DNA from: JBCBCP01 sp038530575
Lineage (GTDB): Bacteria; Pseudomonadota; Alphaproteobacteria; Rhodobacterales; Rhodobacteraceae
DNA length: 30,927 nt
Direction: 5' to 3'
NCBI GenBank assembly: GCA_038530575.1
Contig: JBCBCP010000037.1
Coordinates: 1-30,927, forward strand
How positions within the stretch are numbered: position 1 is the first letter of the stretch; each line of letters begins with the position of its first letter. Under the pieces are notes generated by a model, which was not told the DNA's origin, made no database searches, and saw nothing but the letters and a program-made list of their open reading frames with translations. A program made the position numbers and the translations under genes. Shown piece after piece: positions 1 to 7,059 of this stretch.

Positions 1-53
1 CCCCGACCCCTTGATTCGTAGTCAAGTACTCTATCCAGCTGAGCTATCGGTCC
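1..53 (-). tRNA. tRNA-Arg (anticodon ACG), 5' part, cut by window edge
   Basis: Read on the minus strand from 53, the sequence opens with an acceptor strand GGACCGA, a D arm containing AGCTCAGCTGG, and an anticodon stem TTGA/TCAA around the loop CTACGAA, which gives anticodon ACG (arginine, CGN codons after A34 editing to inosine). The variable loop and the first T-stem bases reach position 1; the T loop and the 3' acceptor strand lie outside the window. A promoter sits just upstream at 63-91. Confidence 0.93.
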
Positions 54-62
54 ACTCGGGCG

Positions 63-91
63 GATTTAGCGATACCAGGCAGGGGGTGCAA
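63..91 (-). promoter_or_regulatory. Sigma70-type promoter of tRNA-Arg
   Basis: On the minus strand TTGCAC (86-91) and TAAATC (63-68) are separated by exactly 17 bases. The -10 box ends about 10 bases before the tRNA 5' end at 53, which is the expected distance for a short leader. It lies in the 80-base gap between the histidine kinase stop and the tRNA, so the tRNA probably has its own transcript. Assignment is by motif and position only. Confidence 0.6.
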
Positions 92-133
92 GGGGCTTTT
101 TGAACCGGCACCGTATCGGCGTCTGGCGGCTTT

Positions 134-1522
134 CTAGATCACAGCGCCGTCAGATTTGGGCAGGTGTATCGCAAAGGTCGTGCCTGTCGGGCCGGTTTCG
201 CGCAGATCGAGCGTGCCGCCGTGGCCACGCACCAGCTCAGCGGCGATGGCCAGTCCGAGGCCGGACCCCCCTTTGGTCACCGACCCTTGGAAGGCGGTAA
301 AGAGGTGTTCGCGCGCGCGGGGCGGCAGGCCGGGGCCCGTGTCGGCAACGTCGATGGTCCAGCCGCGGTCGTCTTCGGTGGCGCGCAGGGCGATTTCCCC
401 AGGCTGACCGGACGCGACGATGGCCTGACGTGCGTTGCGGACAAGGTTCGCGAGCACGCGGAACAGCTGTTCGGGATCGGCGCGCACCATCAGCTGGGCG
501 GGGATGTCTTCGGCAATCGACAGGTCATGATCGCCGATGGCCAGCCGTTCGCTATCCACCACATCGGCCACGACCTGGCTGAGCGGGAAGAGGGTGAGCG
601 TGGGCGACGGCTCTTCTGCCTTGCCAAAGGCCAGCGTGCTTTCACACAGATGCACGGCCCGGGTGATGGAGCCCACCAGCTTGGGCGCCATGCGCCGCAC
701 CAGCGGGTCCTCGGAGGATTCGATGCGGTCGGTGAAGAGCTGGGCCGAGGTGAGGATGTTGCGCAGATCGTGGCTGATCTTGCTCACCGCGCCGCCCAGC
801 TGGGCGAGGCGTTCTTTCTGCCGCAGCGCCGAGGTCAGCTCCGTTTGCAAGGACTTGAGCGCCTCTTCGGCCTCGCGCAATTCGCGGACAGAGGCATTGG
901 GGGCGATGATGCGGCGGGCGTCTTCGGGGGCGGCGGCATAGCGCATCATATGGCCCACAACGCCCTTGATCGGTTTGACCAGCAGCACCCGCACCGCGAG
1001 GAAGAGGAGCACAGCCGTAAAGATAGAAATGACCGCCGACAGGATCAGGATGCGGATGCCGTAATCGACCATCGCCGCGCGCAGTTCGGCGGTTTCCATG
1101 GTGATTTCGATCAGCAACCCCGCATCGCGCAGGGGCGAGCCGATCACGCGGATCACTTCGTTCTCGGGCGTGGCAAAGCGGTAGAGCGCATCGCGGATGA
1201 GGCTGATCGCCGAAGGGTCGCGCAGATCGAACGTGCCCATGATCGGCTGCGGCAGCGGGTTGGACAGCATCAGCTGACGCGCCTCGTCCCGGCGCAACAC
1301 GACGTTGAAGACGCCGGCATTCTCCAGCAGTTCTTCTTCCAGCTCGCGCGTCAGCATGTCATCGGCCAAGAGCGCGAGCGAGGCGATTTGCGCGCGTTCC
1401 AGATGGCCCAGCAGGTAGTCCTCGCGGTAGCGCGCGATAGACGGCACAAAAATCAGGATCTCGGCCAGCATCACGAAGATGACGGTCAGGATCAGGAAGC
1501 GGCCGGAAAGGGAGTTGAGCAT
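134..1522 (-). CDS. Orphan HAMP-type sensor histidine kinase
   Basis: 462 residues. A first membrane helix (about 8-30) and a second (about 157-180) enclose a periplasmic sensor region of about 125 residues. A HAMP-like linker follows, then the dimerisation helix with the H-box ISHDLRN (phospho-acceptor H251). The ATP-binding domain has the N-box NLVRNARQA (N363), the G1 box DTGPGLP (394-400) and the G2 box GGSGLGLA (418-425). All catalytic boxes are present, so it should autophosphorylate; the signal is unknown. No response regulator lies in the window. It starts 31 bases after the FAD enzyme stop at 1554 on the same strand, so co-transcription is likely, but a hairpin-forming repeat (1531-1557) fills that gap. 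No TMAO, nitrogen or phosphate kinase signature is recognisable. Confidence 0.88.
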   Translation of the reverse strand: MLNSLSGRFLILTVIFVMLAEILIFVPSIARYREDYLLGHLERAQIASLALLADDMLTRELEEELLENAGVFNVVLRRDEARQLMLSNPLPQPIMGTFDLRDPSAISLIRDALYRFATPENEVIRVIGSPLRDAGLLIEITMETAELRAAMVDYGIRILILSAVISIFTAVLLFLAVRVLLVKPIKGVVGHMMRYAAAPEDARRIIAPNASVRELREAEEALKSLQTELTSALRQKERLAQLGGAVSKISHDLRNILTSAQLFTDRIESSEDPLVRRMAPKLVGSITRAVHLCESTLAFGKAEEPSPTLTLFPLSQVVADVVDSERLAIGDHDLSIAEDIPAQLMVRADPEQLFRVLANLVRNARQAIVASGQPGEIALRATEDDRGWTIDVADTGPGLPPRAREHLFTAFQGSVTKGGSGLGLAIAAELVRGHGGTLDLRETGPTGTTFAIHLPKSDGAVI

Positions 1523-1530
1523 CTGTCAGG

Positions 1531-1557
1531 GCACCGGTGGGTTGGCACCCACCCTAC
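1531..1557 (-). repeat. GTAGGG-type palindromic intergenic repeat, copy A
   Basis: On the minus strand the element begins GTAGGG and continues as a hairpin: GGTGGGT (1536-1542) pairs with ACCCACC (1547-1553) around the loop TGGC. The first TAG is the stop codon of the upstream FAD enzyme, whose last codons run directly into the repeat. Two related elements occur at 29294-29318 and 29328-29350. It could act as an attenuator or mRNA 3' stabiliser between the enzyme and kinase genes; that role is inference. Confidence 0.6.
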
Positions 1558-2969
1558 GGGATAAATTTCTGAACAAAGCGCACCACGCGCTTGACCATGT
1601 CGCTTTCGAACAGGCGTGGGGCAAAATACGCACCAGCGGCACGTTTGTTGACCTCCATGATCGTCGGATAGGGCGCTACCATGCTGGCTATCTTGGACAT
1701 TTTCATGTTCCCCGCAAGCGCGAGCGCCCAGAAGGAAATCAGCTCACCGGCCTGTTCACCAGCAATTGATGCGCCAACGGGACGGCCCTTGAAGACCATA
1801 AGCTTGATCAGACCCTTTGTCTTGCGTTCGGCAATGGCCCGGTCGTTGTGCTCGTATTCGAAGCGGACAACTTCGAGCGCGTCCCCGTGCGCCTCACGCG
1901 CCTGCGCCTCCGTCAGGCCGACCTGGCTCAGCTCCGGCTGGGTATAGGTGGCCCAGGGGATGTGAGAGGTCTTGGCCTTGGACGGCAAGGCAAACAGCAG
2001 CGAGCGGATGATAACGCCCGCGTGGTAGCCCGCAACGTGGGTGAATTGCAGCCCGCCCGCCGCGTCGCCGATGGCGTAGACCTTGCGGTTGGTGGTGCGC
2101 AGCTGGTCGTCGACCTTCACGCCGGTGCGTGTTGTCTCGATCCCGGCGGCATCGAGGTTGAGGCTGTCTGTGTTGGCTTTGCGGCCCACGGCGACCAGAA
2201 GGTGCGAGCCGGTGAACTGCCGTCCGTCCTCGGCCTCGACGGTGATCTGATCGCCGGACTGGCTGATATTTGTGGCTTTTGCGCCTTCCTCTATCTGCAC
2301 CCCTTCGGCGCGCAGGGCCTCCAGCACTACCGCGGCCGTTTCCGGATCATCCTTGGCAAAGGCCTTTGCGGCCTCGATCACCGTGACCTCGCTGCCGAGG
2401 CGGCGGTGGGCCTGTGCCATCTCCATGCCGATGGGGCCGCCACCAATGACGAGAAGGTGCTTGGGCTGCTCGCGCAGCTCCCAGAGCGTTTCGTTGGTGA
2501 TGTAAGGCACGTCTTCGATGCCCGGGATGGGCGGGACAAAGGGCGCAGAGCCTGTGGCGATCACGATGCGGCGCGCAGTGATGGTGTAGTCGCCGGCCTG
2601 CACGGTGTTGGGGCCTGTAAAATGGCCAAATTCGCGGATGACCCGCACGCCGAGGCCTTCGAAACGCTCTTGGCTGTCGACGGGTTCGATCTGGGCAATC
2701 ACATCGGCGACGTGGTCCTTGGCGGCGGCGTAGTCGACTTGCGGCGTGACATTTGCCACGCCGTATTGCGCCGCGTGGCTTTGCCCGTAGGCCGCTTTGG
2801 CGCTGGCGATGATCGCCTTGGAGGGCACGCAGCCGTAGTTCAGGCAGTCGCCGCCCATCTTGTGCCCTTCCAGCAGGGTCACATCGGCGCCCATCTGCAC
2901 CGCGCCCGCGGCAACCGAAAGGCCCCCCGAGCCCGCGCCGAGGATGAGGATATCGGTCTTGATGTTCAT
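1554..2969 (-). CDS. FAD-dependent pyridine nucleotide-disulfide oxidoreductase (Lpd/MerA-like)
   Basis: 471 residues. The N-terminal FAD-binding motif GAGSGG (11-16) is followed by the redox-active pair in GGDCLNYGCVPSK (C42, C47). A second Rossmann motif VIGGGPIGME (174-183) binds NAD(P)H, and YAIGDAAGG (298-306) is the second FAD contact. In the C-terminal dimerisation domain, lipoamide and glutathione reductases carry the acid-base pair HxHPTxxE; here the stretch reads APYPTIME, so the catalytic His is Tyr434 while the Glu is kept. Mercuric reductases also lack this His, but they end in a Cys pair and this protein ends FIP, with no N-terminal metal-binding domain. The substrate is therefore unknown. 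Its start overlaps the TVP38 gene stop by 4 bases (ATGA), which implies translational coupling. The stop codon lies inside repeat copy A. Confidence 0.9.
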   Translation of the reverse strand: MNIKTDILILGAGSGGLSVAAGAVQMGADVTLLEGHKMGGDCLNYGCVPSKAIIASAKAAYGQSHAAQYGVANVTPQVDYAAAKDHVADVIAQIEPVDSQERFEGLGVRVIREFGHFTGPNTVQAGDYTITARRIVIATGSAPFVPPIPGIEDVPYITNETLWELREQPKHLLVIGGGPIGMEMAQAHRRLGSEVTVIEAAKAFAKDDPETAAVVLEALRAEGVQIEEGAKATNISQSGDQITVEAEDGRQFTGSHLLVAVGRKANTDSLNLDAAGIETTRTGVKVDDQLRTTNRKVYAIGDAAGGLQFTHVAGYHAGVIIRSLLFALPSKAKTSHIPWATYTQPELSQVGLTEAQAREAHGDALEVVRFEYEHNDRAIAERKTKGLIKLMVFKGRPVGASIAGEQAGELISFWALALAGNMKMSKIASMVAPYPTIMEVNKRAAGAYFAPRLFESDMVKRVVRFVQKFIP

Positions 2970-3703
2970 TTGGTCAGGTCTTTCTTGCCCGTGATGGCCT
3001 TGAGCGCGATGGGCACAAGCGACAGGGCGGCAAGGCCGAGGATCGGCAGCAGCACCTGCGGTTCAAAGATAATGCCGAGGTTGGGCGTCTCCCCCCGCGC
3101 AAAAACCGCGCCAAGGCCCGCCCCGACAGAGGTATAGACCACCGCGCCGGGCAGGATGCCCAGAACGGTAGAGATCACGTAGCGGTGCAGCGGCACGCCA
3201 AGGAAGGCAGGCAGCAGGTTGGCGACAAAGAAGGGAACGACGGGCACAAGGCGGATGAAAAACAGCATCGACCACTGGTTTTCATCTAGACCGTCCTTGA
3301 TCCGTTTGATCCGCCCTTCGGAGGCGTCCATGCGCGCCCTGAGCCCGTCGCCGAGTCCGGTGCGCGCGGCAAGGAAGATTGCCGTGGCCCCGATGGACGC
3401 GCCGGTCACGTTCAGTGTTGCGCCCAGCGCCGTGCCAAAGAGGAACCCGCCGGTGAGTGTGGCGATGGTGGCCCCGGGCAGGGAAAACGCGACGATCAGG
3501 ATATAGGCCATCACAAAGACACCGGCGGTCAGCACGAAATTGGCGTCCCGAAAGGCCAGAAGCGCCTCGCGATTGTCGCGCAGCGTGTCAAAGCTGAGGT
3601 AATCGCGCAGGGTGAACGCGCCGATCGCCGCCACGACAAGGATCGCGATCAGCGGCAGCCTTTTGGTGAGGGCTGATTTTGGGGTCTGTGCGGTGTCGGC
3701 CAT
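2966..3703 (-). CDS. TVP38/TMEM64 (SNARE-associated/DedA-like) membrane protein
   Basis: 245 residues from the ATG at 3703, chosen because AAAGGCGA precedes it; an in-frame ATG at 3739 would add 12 residues without a better ribosome site. After a basic N-terminus there are about six hydrophobic segments. The family core is visible as FIRLVPVVPFFVANLLPAFLG followed by a glycine-rich helix with LGILPGAVVYTSVGAGLG. Members are integral inner-membrane proteins, some acting in lipid movement; the exact role here is unknown. It is the first gene of the probable operon with the FAD enzyme, a pairing that suggests membrane-linked redox work, though the sequence does not show the substrate. Confidence 0.87.
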   Translation of the reverse strand: MADTAQTPKSALTKRLPLIAILVVAAIGAFTLRDYLSFDTLRDNREALLAFRDANFVLTAGVFVMAYILIVAFSLPGATIATLTGGFLFGTALGATLNVTGASIGATAIFLAARTGLGDGLRARMDASEGRIKRIKDGLDENQWSMLFFIRLVPVVPFFVANLLPAFLGVPLHRYVISTVLGILPGAVVYTSVGAGLGAVFARGETPNLGIIFEPQVLLPILGLAALSLVPIALKAITGKKDLTK

Positions 3704-3881
3704 GTGGTCGCCTTTCGCGTCTTGTGTTGCCCCATGCACCTAACGGCTGCGGGGCGGCAGTGGCAGAGGCCTCACGCGCGCTTGATCTGGGGTGACAATG
3801 GCGGGGCGTTCTGCGCCCTTTTGTAACAATTGGCGGGGTGAATTGTTGCAGTGCCGGGCGGTTTTTTCGGGGTTGCAGGGT

Positions 3882-3910
3882 TTGACTTGGCGTGCTGCGG
3901 CTTGTATTGG
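3882..3910 (+). promoter_or_regulatory. Sigma70-type promoter of rpmH-rnpA-yidD
   Basis: TTGACT (3882-3887) and TATTGG (3905-3910) are separated by 17 bases. The -10 box ends 71 bases before the rpmH ATG. About 35 bases upstream is an inverted repeat, AACAATT (3825-3831) and AATTGTT (3841-3847). This gap also carries the upstream sequence of the divergent TVP38 gene; I see no clear promoter for that direction. Confidence 0.6.
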
Positions 3911-3981
3911 CCGGGCTTCAAACACGACCCGCGGGCCGAATCCGCCGCGCGGAGGATGACAAGAAAGAAGGACACGGCGCG

Positions 3982-4116
3982 ATGAAACGCACCTTTCAGC
4001 CCTCCAACCTCGTGCGCAAGCGGCGCCACGGCTTCCGTTCGCGTATGGCCACCAAGGCTGGCCGCAAGATTTTGAATGCGCGCCGCGCCCGTGGCCGCAA
4101 GTCGCTGAGCGCTTAA
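3982..4116 (+). CDS. rpmH: 50S ribosomal protein L34
   Basis: 44 residues, the usual length. It begins MKRTFQPSNLVRKRRHGFR and continues into the basic ARRARGRKSLSA tail that is diagnostic of L34, a small rRNA-binding protein of the large subunit. AGAAAGAAGGA lies about 10 bases before the ATG as the ribosome-binding region. The stop codon TAA shares its last base with the ATG of rnpA (TAATG), so the two are translationally coupled. Confidence 0.98.
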   Translation: MKRTFQPSNLVRKRRHGFRSRMATKAGRKILNARRARGRKSLSA

Positions 4117-4505
4117 TGTCCGGGGCTGTCGAAGCCCCCAAGACTGGAACGCAGCAAAGCCCGCCTTTGGCGGGTTTTTCACGTTTGGACGTCCTAACAA
4201 AGCGCGCCGACTTTCTGCGCGCCGCGCGCGGCCCGCGTGTGGTGACACCGGGATATATCCTGCAAATCCGCGACCGGGGCGACGATGGCCCGCCGCGCGT
4301 GGGCTTCACCTGTTCGAAAAAGGTCGGCAACGCGGTGGCCCGCAACCGCGCAAAGCGCCGTCTGCGCGAAGTTGCCCGGCTGGAACTGCCCACCTGCGCC
4401 GCACCCGGCCATGATTACGTCCTGATCGGGCGCGCCGGCGTCACGGCCACCCGGGATTTCGCGCAGATGCGCGCGGATCTGCGCAAGGCGTTGGAGCATG
4501 TGTAA
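4116..4505 (+). CDS. rnpA: Ribonuclease P protein component
   Basis: 129 residues from the ATG that overlaps the rpmH stop. The protein binds the RNase P RNA and helps mature tRNA 5' ends. The family core starts at LTKRADFLRAAR (27-38) and includes VGFTCSKKVGNAVARNRAKR, with the RNR motif at about 76-78. The first 24 residues are a poorly conserved extension. A TTG codon at 4185 would start right at the core but has no convincing ribosome site. A terminator-like hairpin lies inside this extension at 4160-4179, so rnpA transcript may be much rarer than rpmH transcript. The last codons overlap yidD. Confidence 0.95.
   Translation: MSGAVEAPKTGTQQSPPLAGFSRLDVLTKRADFLRAARGPRVVTPGYILQIRDRGDDGPPRVGFTCSKKVGNAVARNRAKRRLREVARLELPTCAAPGHDYVLIGRAGVTATRDFAQMRADLRKALEHV
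4160..4179 (+). terminator. Terminator/attenuator-like hairpin inside the rnpA 5' coding region
   Basis: CCCGCC (4160-4165), loop TTT, GGCGGG (4169-4174), then TTTTT (4175-4179) form a textbook intrinsic terminator pointing along rpmH transcription, 44 bases after the rpmH stop. It encodes part of the non-conserved rnpA N-terminus. The expected effect is abundant short rpmH message and reduced rnpA-yidD message. Ribosomes translating rnpA would pass through it and could disrupt it. Confidence 0.7.
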
Positions 4506-4752
4506 GGCCTGCACCGCAAAGATGACGCCAATGGCGCGCGTCCTGTCATGGCCGGTAAGGGCATACCGGCTGGTCGGCAGCCCCTGGGTTGGACATTACT
4601 GCCGCTATCAACCGACATGCAGCGCCTATGCGCTGGAGGCGCTGGAGGTGCATGGGGCGTTCAGGGGGACGTGGCTGACCCTGCAGCGGATCGGGCGTTG
4701 CAACCCGTGGGGCGGCAGCGGTTATGACCCGGTGCCAAGGCCGAAGGACTAG
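4498..4752 (+). CDS. yidD: Membrane protein insertion efficiency factor YidD
   Basis: 84 residues from the ATG at 4498, which overlaps the rnpA end by 8 bases; ATG codons at 4522 and 4531 are possible shorter starts, and 4522 (MTPMARVLSWPV) matches the usual family N-terminus best. The family signature is present: SPWVGHYCRYQPTCSAYALEAL near the middle and RIGRCNPWGGSGYDPVP near the end. YidD is a small, membrane-associated, Cys-containing protein thought to help YidC insert inner-membrane proteins. Its stop TAG overlaps the stop of the convergent pentapeptide-repeat gene. In many bacteria yidC follows directly; here it lies about 7.1 kb away. Confidence 0.95.
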   Translation: MCKACTAKMTPMARVLSWPVRAYRLVGSPWVGHYCRYQPTCSAYALEALEVHGAFRGTWLTLQRIGRCNPWGGSGYDPVPRPKD

Positions 4753-6425
4753 TTTTCGAGGGACTGCACGCGGGTCACCTTGAAAAGGCCTGCGGCCCCG
4801 ATCAGGGGCAATAGCTCTTCGACGTCGAAGTTCTGGAATAGCGCGAGGTTCCCGTCAAACGCGGCCACCGGCTCCACCCGTTCAAGCCGGAAGTGACTGG
4901 GATTAAAGCTGCCCGCGGCGGCGGCCGACTGAAGCCGGGTCAGCGCATCCGCACCGATGACATAGGCTTGATCGAAATCGACAAAGCGCAGATCTGCGCC
5001 CTTAAAGTCCGCACGCAAAAGAACAGCGCCGCGGAACGTGCTGGCCGAGATCGACGCATCGGTGAAATCCACGTCCATCAGGACAGCACCGTCGAAATTC
5101 ATCGCGAGGCCGTTCACCCCGGCAAACCGGCTGCGGCGGATGGTTGCGTCCGAAAAATCCGCGCCGCTGAGCGTGGTCAGGTAGAATGGCTCGTCCTTGG
5201 AAAAGGGCGGGTTGATCGCCGCGCCGGGCACCGTGCCGAAATTCGTGTCGCGGATGTTTGTGCTGCGCAGGCGCGCGTTGAACATGAAACTGCCCGCGAA
5301 ATCGGATTCGAAAATCTGGGCAAAGGTCAGGTCCGCATAGCTGAGCTGCCCGCCCTGAAAGGACGTGGCAAACAGGTTCAGGCCCGGCGCGTAGGCGTAG
5401 CTGAGATCGAGGCCGAAGAGGTTGAACCGTTCGAAGGCGCGCAGGCCCGCCGTGGTCATCGCCTGAAACAGCTGCCCGCGTTCGGGGCTGGCGGGGCGGT
5501 CGTTCAGCCGTACGGCGCCTGGCGCCGGGGGCGGTCCGTCAAAGCCAAAGATACCGCCCAGCCGCTCAAAGGTCTTGGGCAGGTCGTCGCGGCGGCGCTC
5601 CATCGCGGCGCGGATGACGGCGCCCTGGTCTTCGGGCCGCAGGCCGGTTTCCAGAAAGCGGTAGGGCTTGGTGGCGCGGCTGGCCGAGGTCAGGCGCATC
5701 ACGAGGCCCAGATCAATGTCGGCGAACGGATCGAGGATGGGCACCGACCCGGGCGTCTGTTCGGTCTGGGCCGCGTTGACCTTGTCGCCCAGAAGGCCCG
5801 CCAGCGCGGTAATCTCGACCGCGAGCTGCGCGTTGCGGGCGGCTTCGGCCAGCTGCACATCATAGGTGGCCAGCTGGATCTGGTTGTCGATGCGCAGGTT
5901 CTGTTCGGCAAAGAGCACCGCTTGTTCCTGCAAGAGCACGTTCTGCCGAAAGAGGAGCGCCGTGCCTGCCAGCGCCGCCATCGCAGCAATCAGCGCTGTA
6001 AGAGAACCAATAATCCAGCGCCGCGTTGCAATCCACGCGTAGCGGGCCAGCGCCATGTGCACCAGATCGCGTGCGGCGTCGGTGGCGGCCTGCGGGTTGC
6101 GGTCCACTGCCCCGCGCGTAACCCGCGCGAGCGGCTCTGAGAACAGCTCAAGCTGGGTTTCGGCAAAACCGAACAGGCGGCGCAGGAGCGGCTTTCGAAA
6201 GATCACCACCATGAGGCCGAAAGCGCCGATGAAGATCAGCACGCACAGGAACGCCAGCAAGATGATGCCTGCCGTGTCTTCGATCAGCCCAAGGCCCGAG
6301 AATGCCAGCAGAAAGCCTGCTGCAGTGCCAAACACAAAGATCAGCATGCCAAGCGGCACGCCCACGCCGCTGCGGCTGGTCAATTTTGTCGAAGCGACGG
6401 TTTCGCCGGCGGTTTCATCTACCAT
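4749..6425 (-). CDS. Membrane-anchored pentapeptide-repeat protein
   Basis: 558 residues from the ATG at 6425, preceded by GGGGGAC; an in-frame ATG at 6533 would add 36 low-complexity residues and overlap the upstream gene. Two hydrophobic helices near residues 22-44 and 51-75, and a third near 135-160, anchor it in the membrane. An Ala/Gln/Glu-rich probable coiled coil follows. The C-terminal third has A(D/N)xxx-type repeats (for example LSYADLTFAQ, LSGADFSDAT, LLRADFKGADLRFVDF), which fold as a right-handed quadrilateral beta-helix. Function is unknown; pentapeptide domains usually act as protein-binding surfaces. It lies 61 bases after the DUF3833 lipoprotein gene and may share its transcript. 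Its stop codon overlaps that of yidD, so the ends of the two transcripts probably overlap. Confidence 0.83.
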   Translation of the reverse strand: MVDETAGETVASTKLTSRSGVGVPLGMLIFVFGTAAGFLLAFSGLGLIEDTAGIILLAFLCVLIFIGAFGLMVVIFRKPLLRRLFGFAETQLELFSEPLARVTRGAVDRNPQAATDAARDLVHMALARYAWIATRRWIIGSLTALIAAMAALAGTALLFRQNVLLQEQAVLFAEQNLRIDNQIQLATYDVQLAEAARNAQLAVEITALAGLLGDKVNAAQTEQTPGSVPILDPFADIDLGLVMRLTSASRATKPYRFLETGLRPEDQGAVIRAAMERRRDDLPKTFERLGGIFGFDGPPPAPGAVRLNDRPASPERGQLFQAMTTAGLRAFERFNLFGLDLSYAYAPGLNLFATSFQGGQLSYADLTFAQIFESDFAGSFMFNARLRSTNIRDTNFGTVPGAAINPPFSKDEPFYLTTLSGADFSDATIRRSRFAGVNGLAMNFDGAVLMDVDFTDASISASTFRGAVLLRADFKGADLRFVDFDQAYVIGADALTRLQSAAAAGSFNPSHFRLERVEPVAAFDGNLALFQNFDVEELLPLIGAAGLFKVTRVQSLEN

Positions 6426-6486
6426 TGCGCAGTCCCCCGCGGGGCAGATTGGCAAAGGCCGGGCGCTAGGGCCAGAATTTTCCGCG

Positions 6487-7011
6487 CTAGAGCTTTTCGA
6501 AAGTGATGATGACCTCGCCGATATCAACGCCAAAGCGTTTCATATAGGCGCGGTTCAGAACGCGGGTGTCGCTGAGCTTCCACATCCAGTCATCAAAGGT
6601 CACCCGCAGCGTGCCATCAGGGACAGGCAAGTCGATGCGGTATTGCCAGTTGAAGGTGTCCCCGCGTTCTTCGCCGGTGGCAACGCCAAGAACGCCGGGC
6701 GCGGTGCCTTCCCAACTGTCGGGGCCGGTTTTGCGAAGGGTCCAGATGCGCTGTTCGGTGCTGCCGTCATCGTAGAAGAAGTCTTCGACAAGGCGCAGGG
6801 TCGTGCCGTCCCACGTCCCGTCTATCTCGACCCGAAAGCGGCGCAAGGGCGTACCGAAAATCGATTGGAACTGGCCATAGGCGACAAGTTTGCCCTCGAA
6901 GAACTCTTCGAGATTCAGCTGCCGGGCCGACAGCTTTTCGTCCTGCAGCGACGGTTTGGCCGTGCAGGCCGCGAGGACAAATGCGAGGCAAAGGAGTAGT
7001 GCGCGGATCAT
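6487..7011 (-). CDS. DUF3833-family lipoprotein
   Basis: 174 residues. The N-terminus MIRALLLCLAFVLAAC is a lipoprotein signal peptide with the lipobox LAAC and modified cysteine C16; the residues after it (TAKP) contain no Asp at +2, so outer-membrane sorting is plausible. The rest matches the DUF3833 pattern, with FFEGKLVAYGQFQ, a beta-rich core, and the ending DDWMWKLSDTRVLNRAYMKRFG. The family has no established function; its fold resembles calycin-like barrels, which is inference. The gene lies 48 bases after the RTX protein stop and 61 before the pentapeptide protein, all on the minus strand. Confidence 0.87.
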   Translation of the reverse strand: MIRALLLCLAFVLAACTAKPSLQDEKLSARQLNLEEFFEGKLVAYGQFQSIFGTPLRRFRVEIDGTWDGTTLRLVEDFFYDDGSTEQRIWTLRKTGPDSWEGTAPGVLGVATGEERGDTFNWQYRIDLPVPDGTLRVTFDDWMWKLSDTRVLNRAYMKRFGVDIGEVIITFEKL

Positions 7012-7059
7012 GAGGTGCCTTTGATCTTTGCAGGTATACGGCCCCCTGCCCCGCCCGGT

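Noticed and set aside
1..133. Attachment site or integrated element at the tRNA-Arg gene
   Set aside because: tRNA-Arg genes are common integration sites, but only the 5' part is visible and no integrase or repeat of its 3' end occurs in this window.
164..1564. Long plus-strand open frame opposite the histidine kinase gene
   Set aside because: It mirrors a gene with complete kinase motifs, has His/Arg/Gly-rich composition without any family pattern, and is explained by the high GC content.
1554..2969. Mercuric reductase assignment
   Set aside because: There is no C-terminal Cys pair, no N-terminal metal-binding domain, and no mer genes nearby.
1848..3137. Plus-strand open frame of 429 codons opposite the FAD enzyme
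   Set aside because: It is antisense to a gene with clear FAD and NAD motifs, and it crosses two real gene boundaries.
3740..4393. 217-codon minus-strand frame across the rpmH-rnpA region
   Set aside because: It is antisense to two certain genes and includes the promoter region; it has no ribosome site.
4893..6140. Plus-strand open frame opposite the pentapeptide protein
   Set aside because: The opposite strand encodes membrane helices and repeats with a good ribosome site; this frame has none of these.
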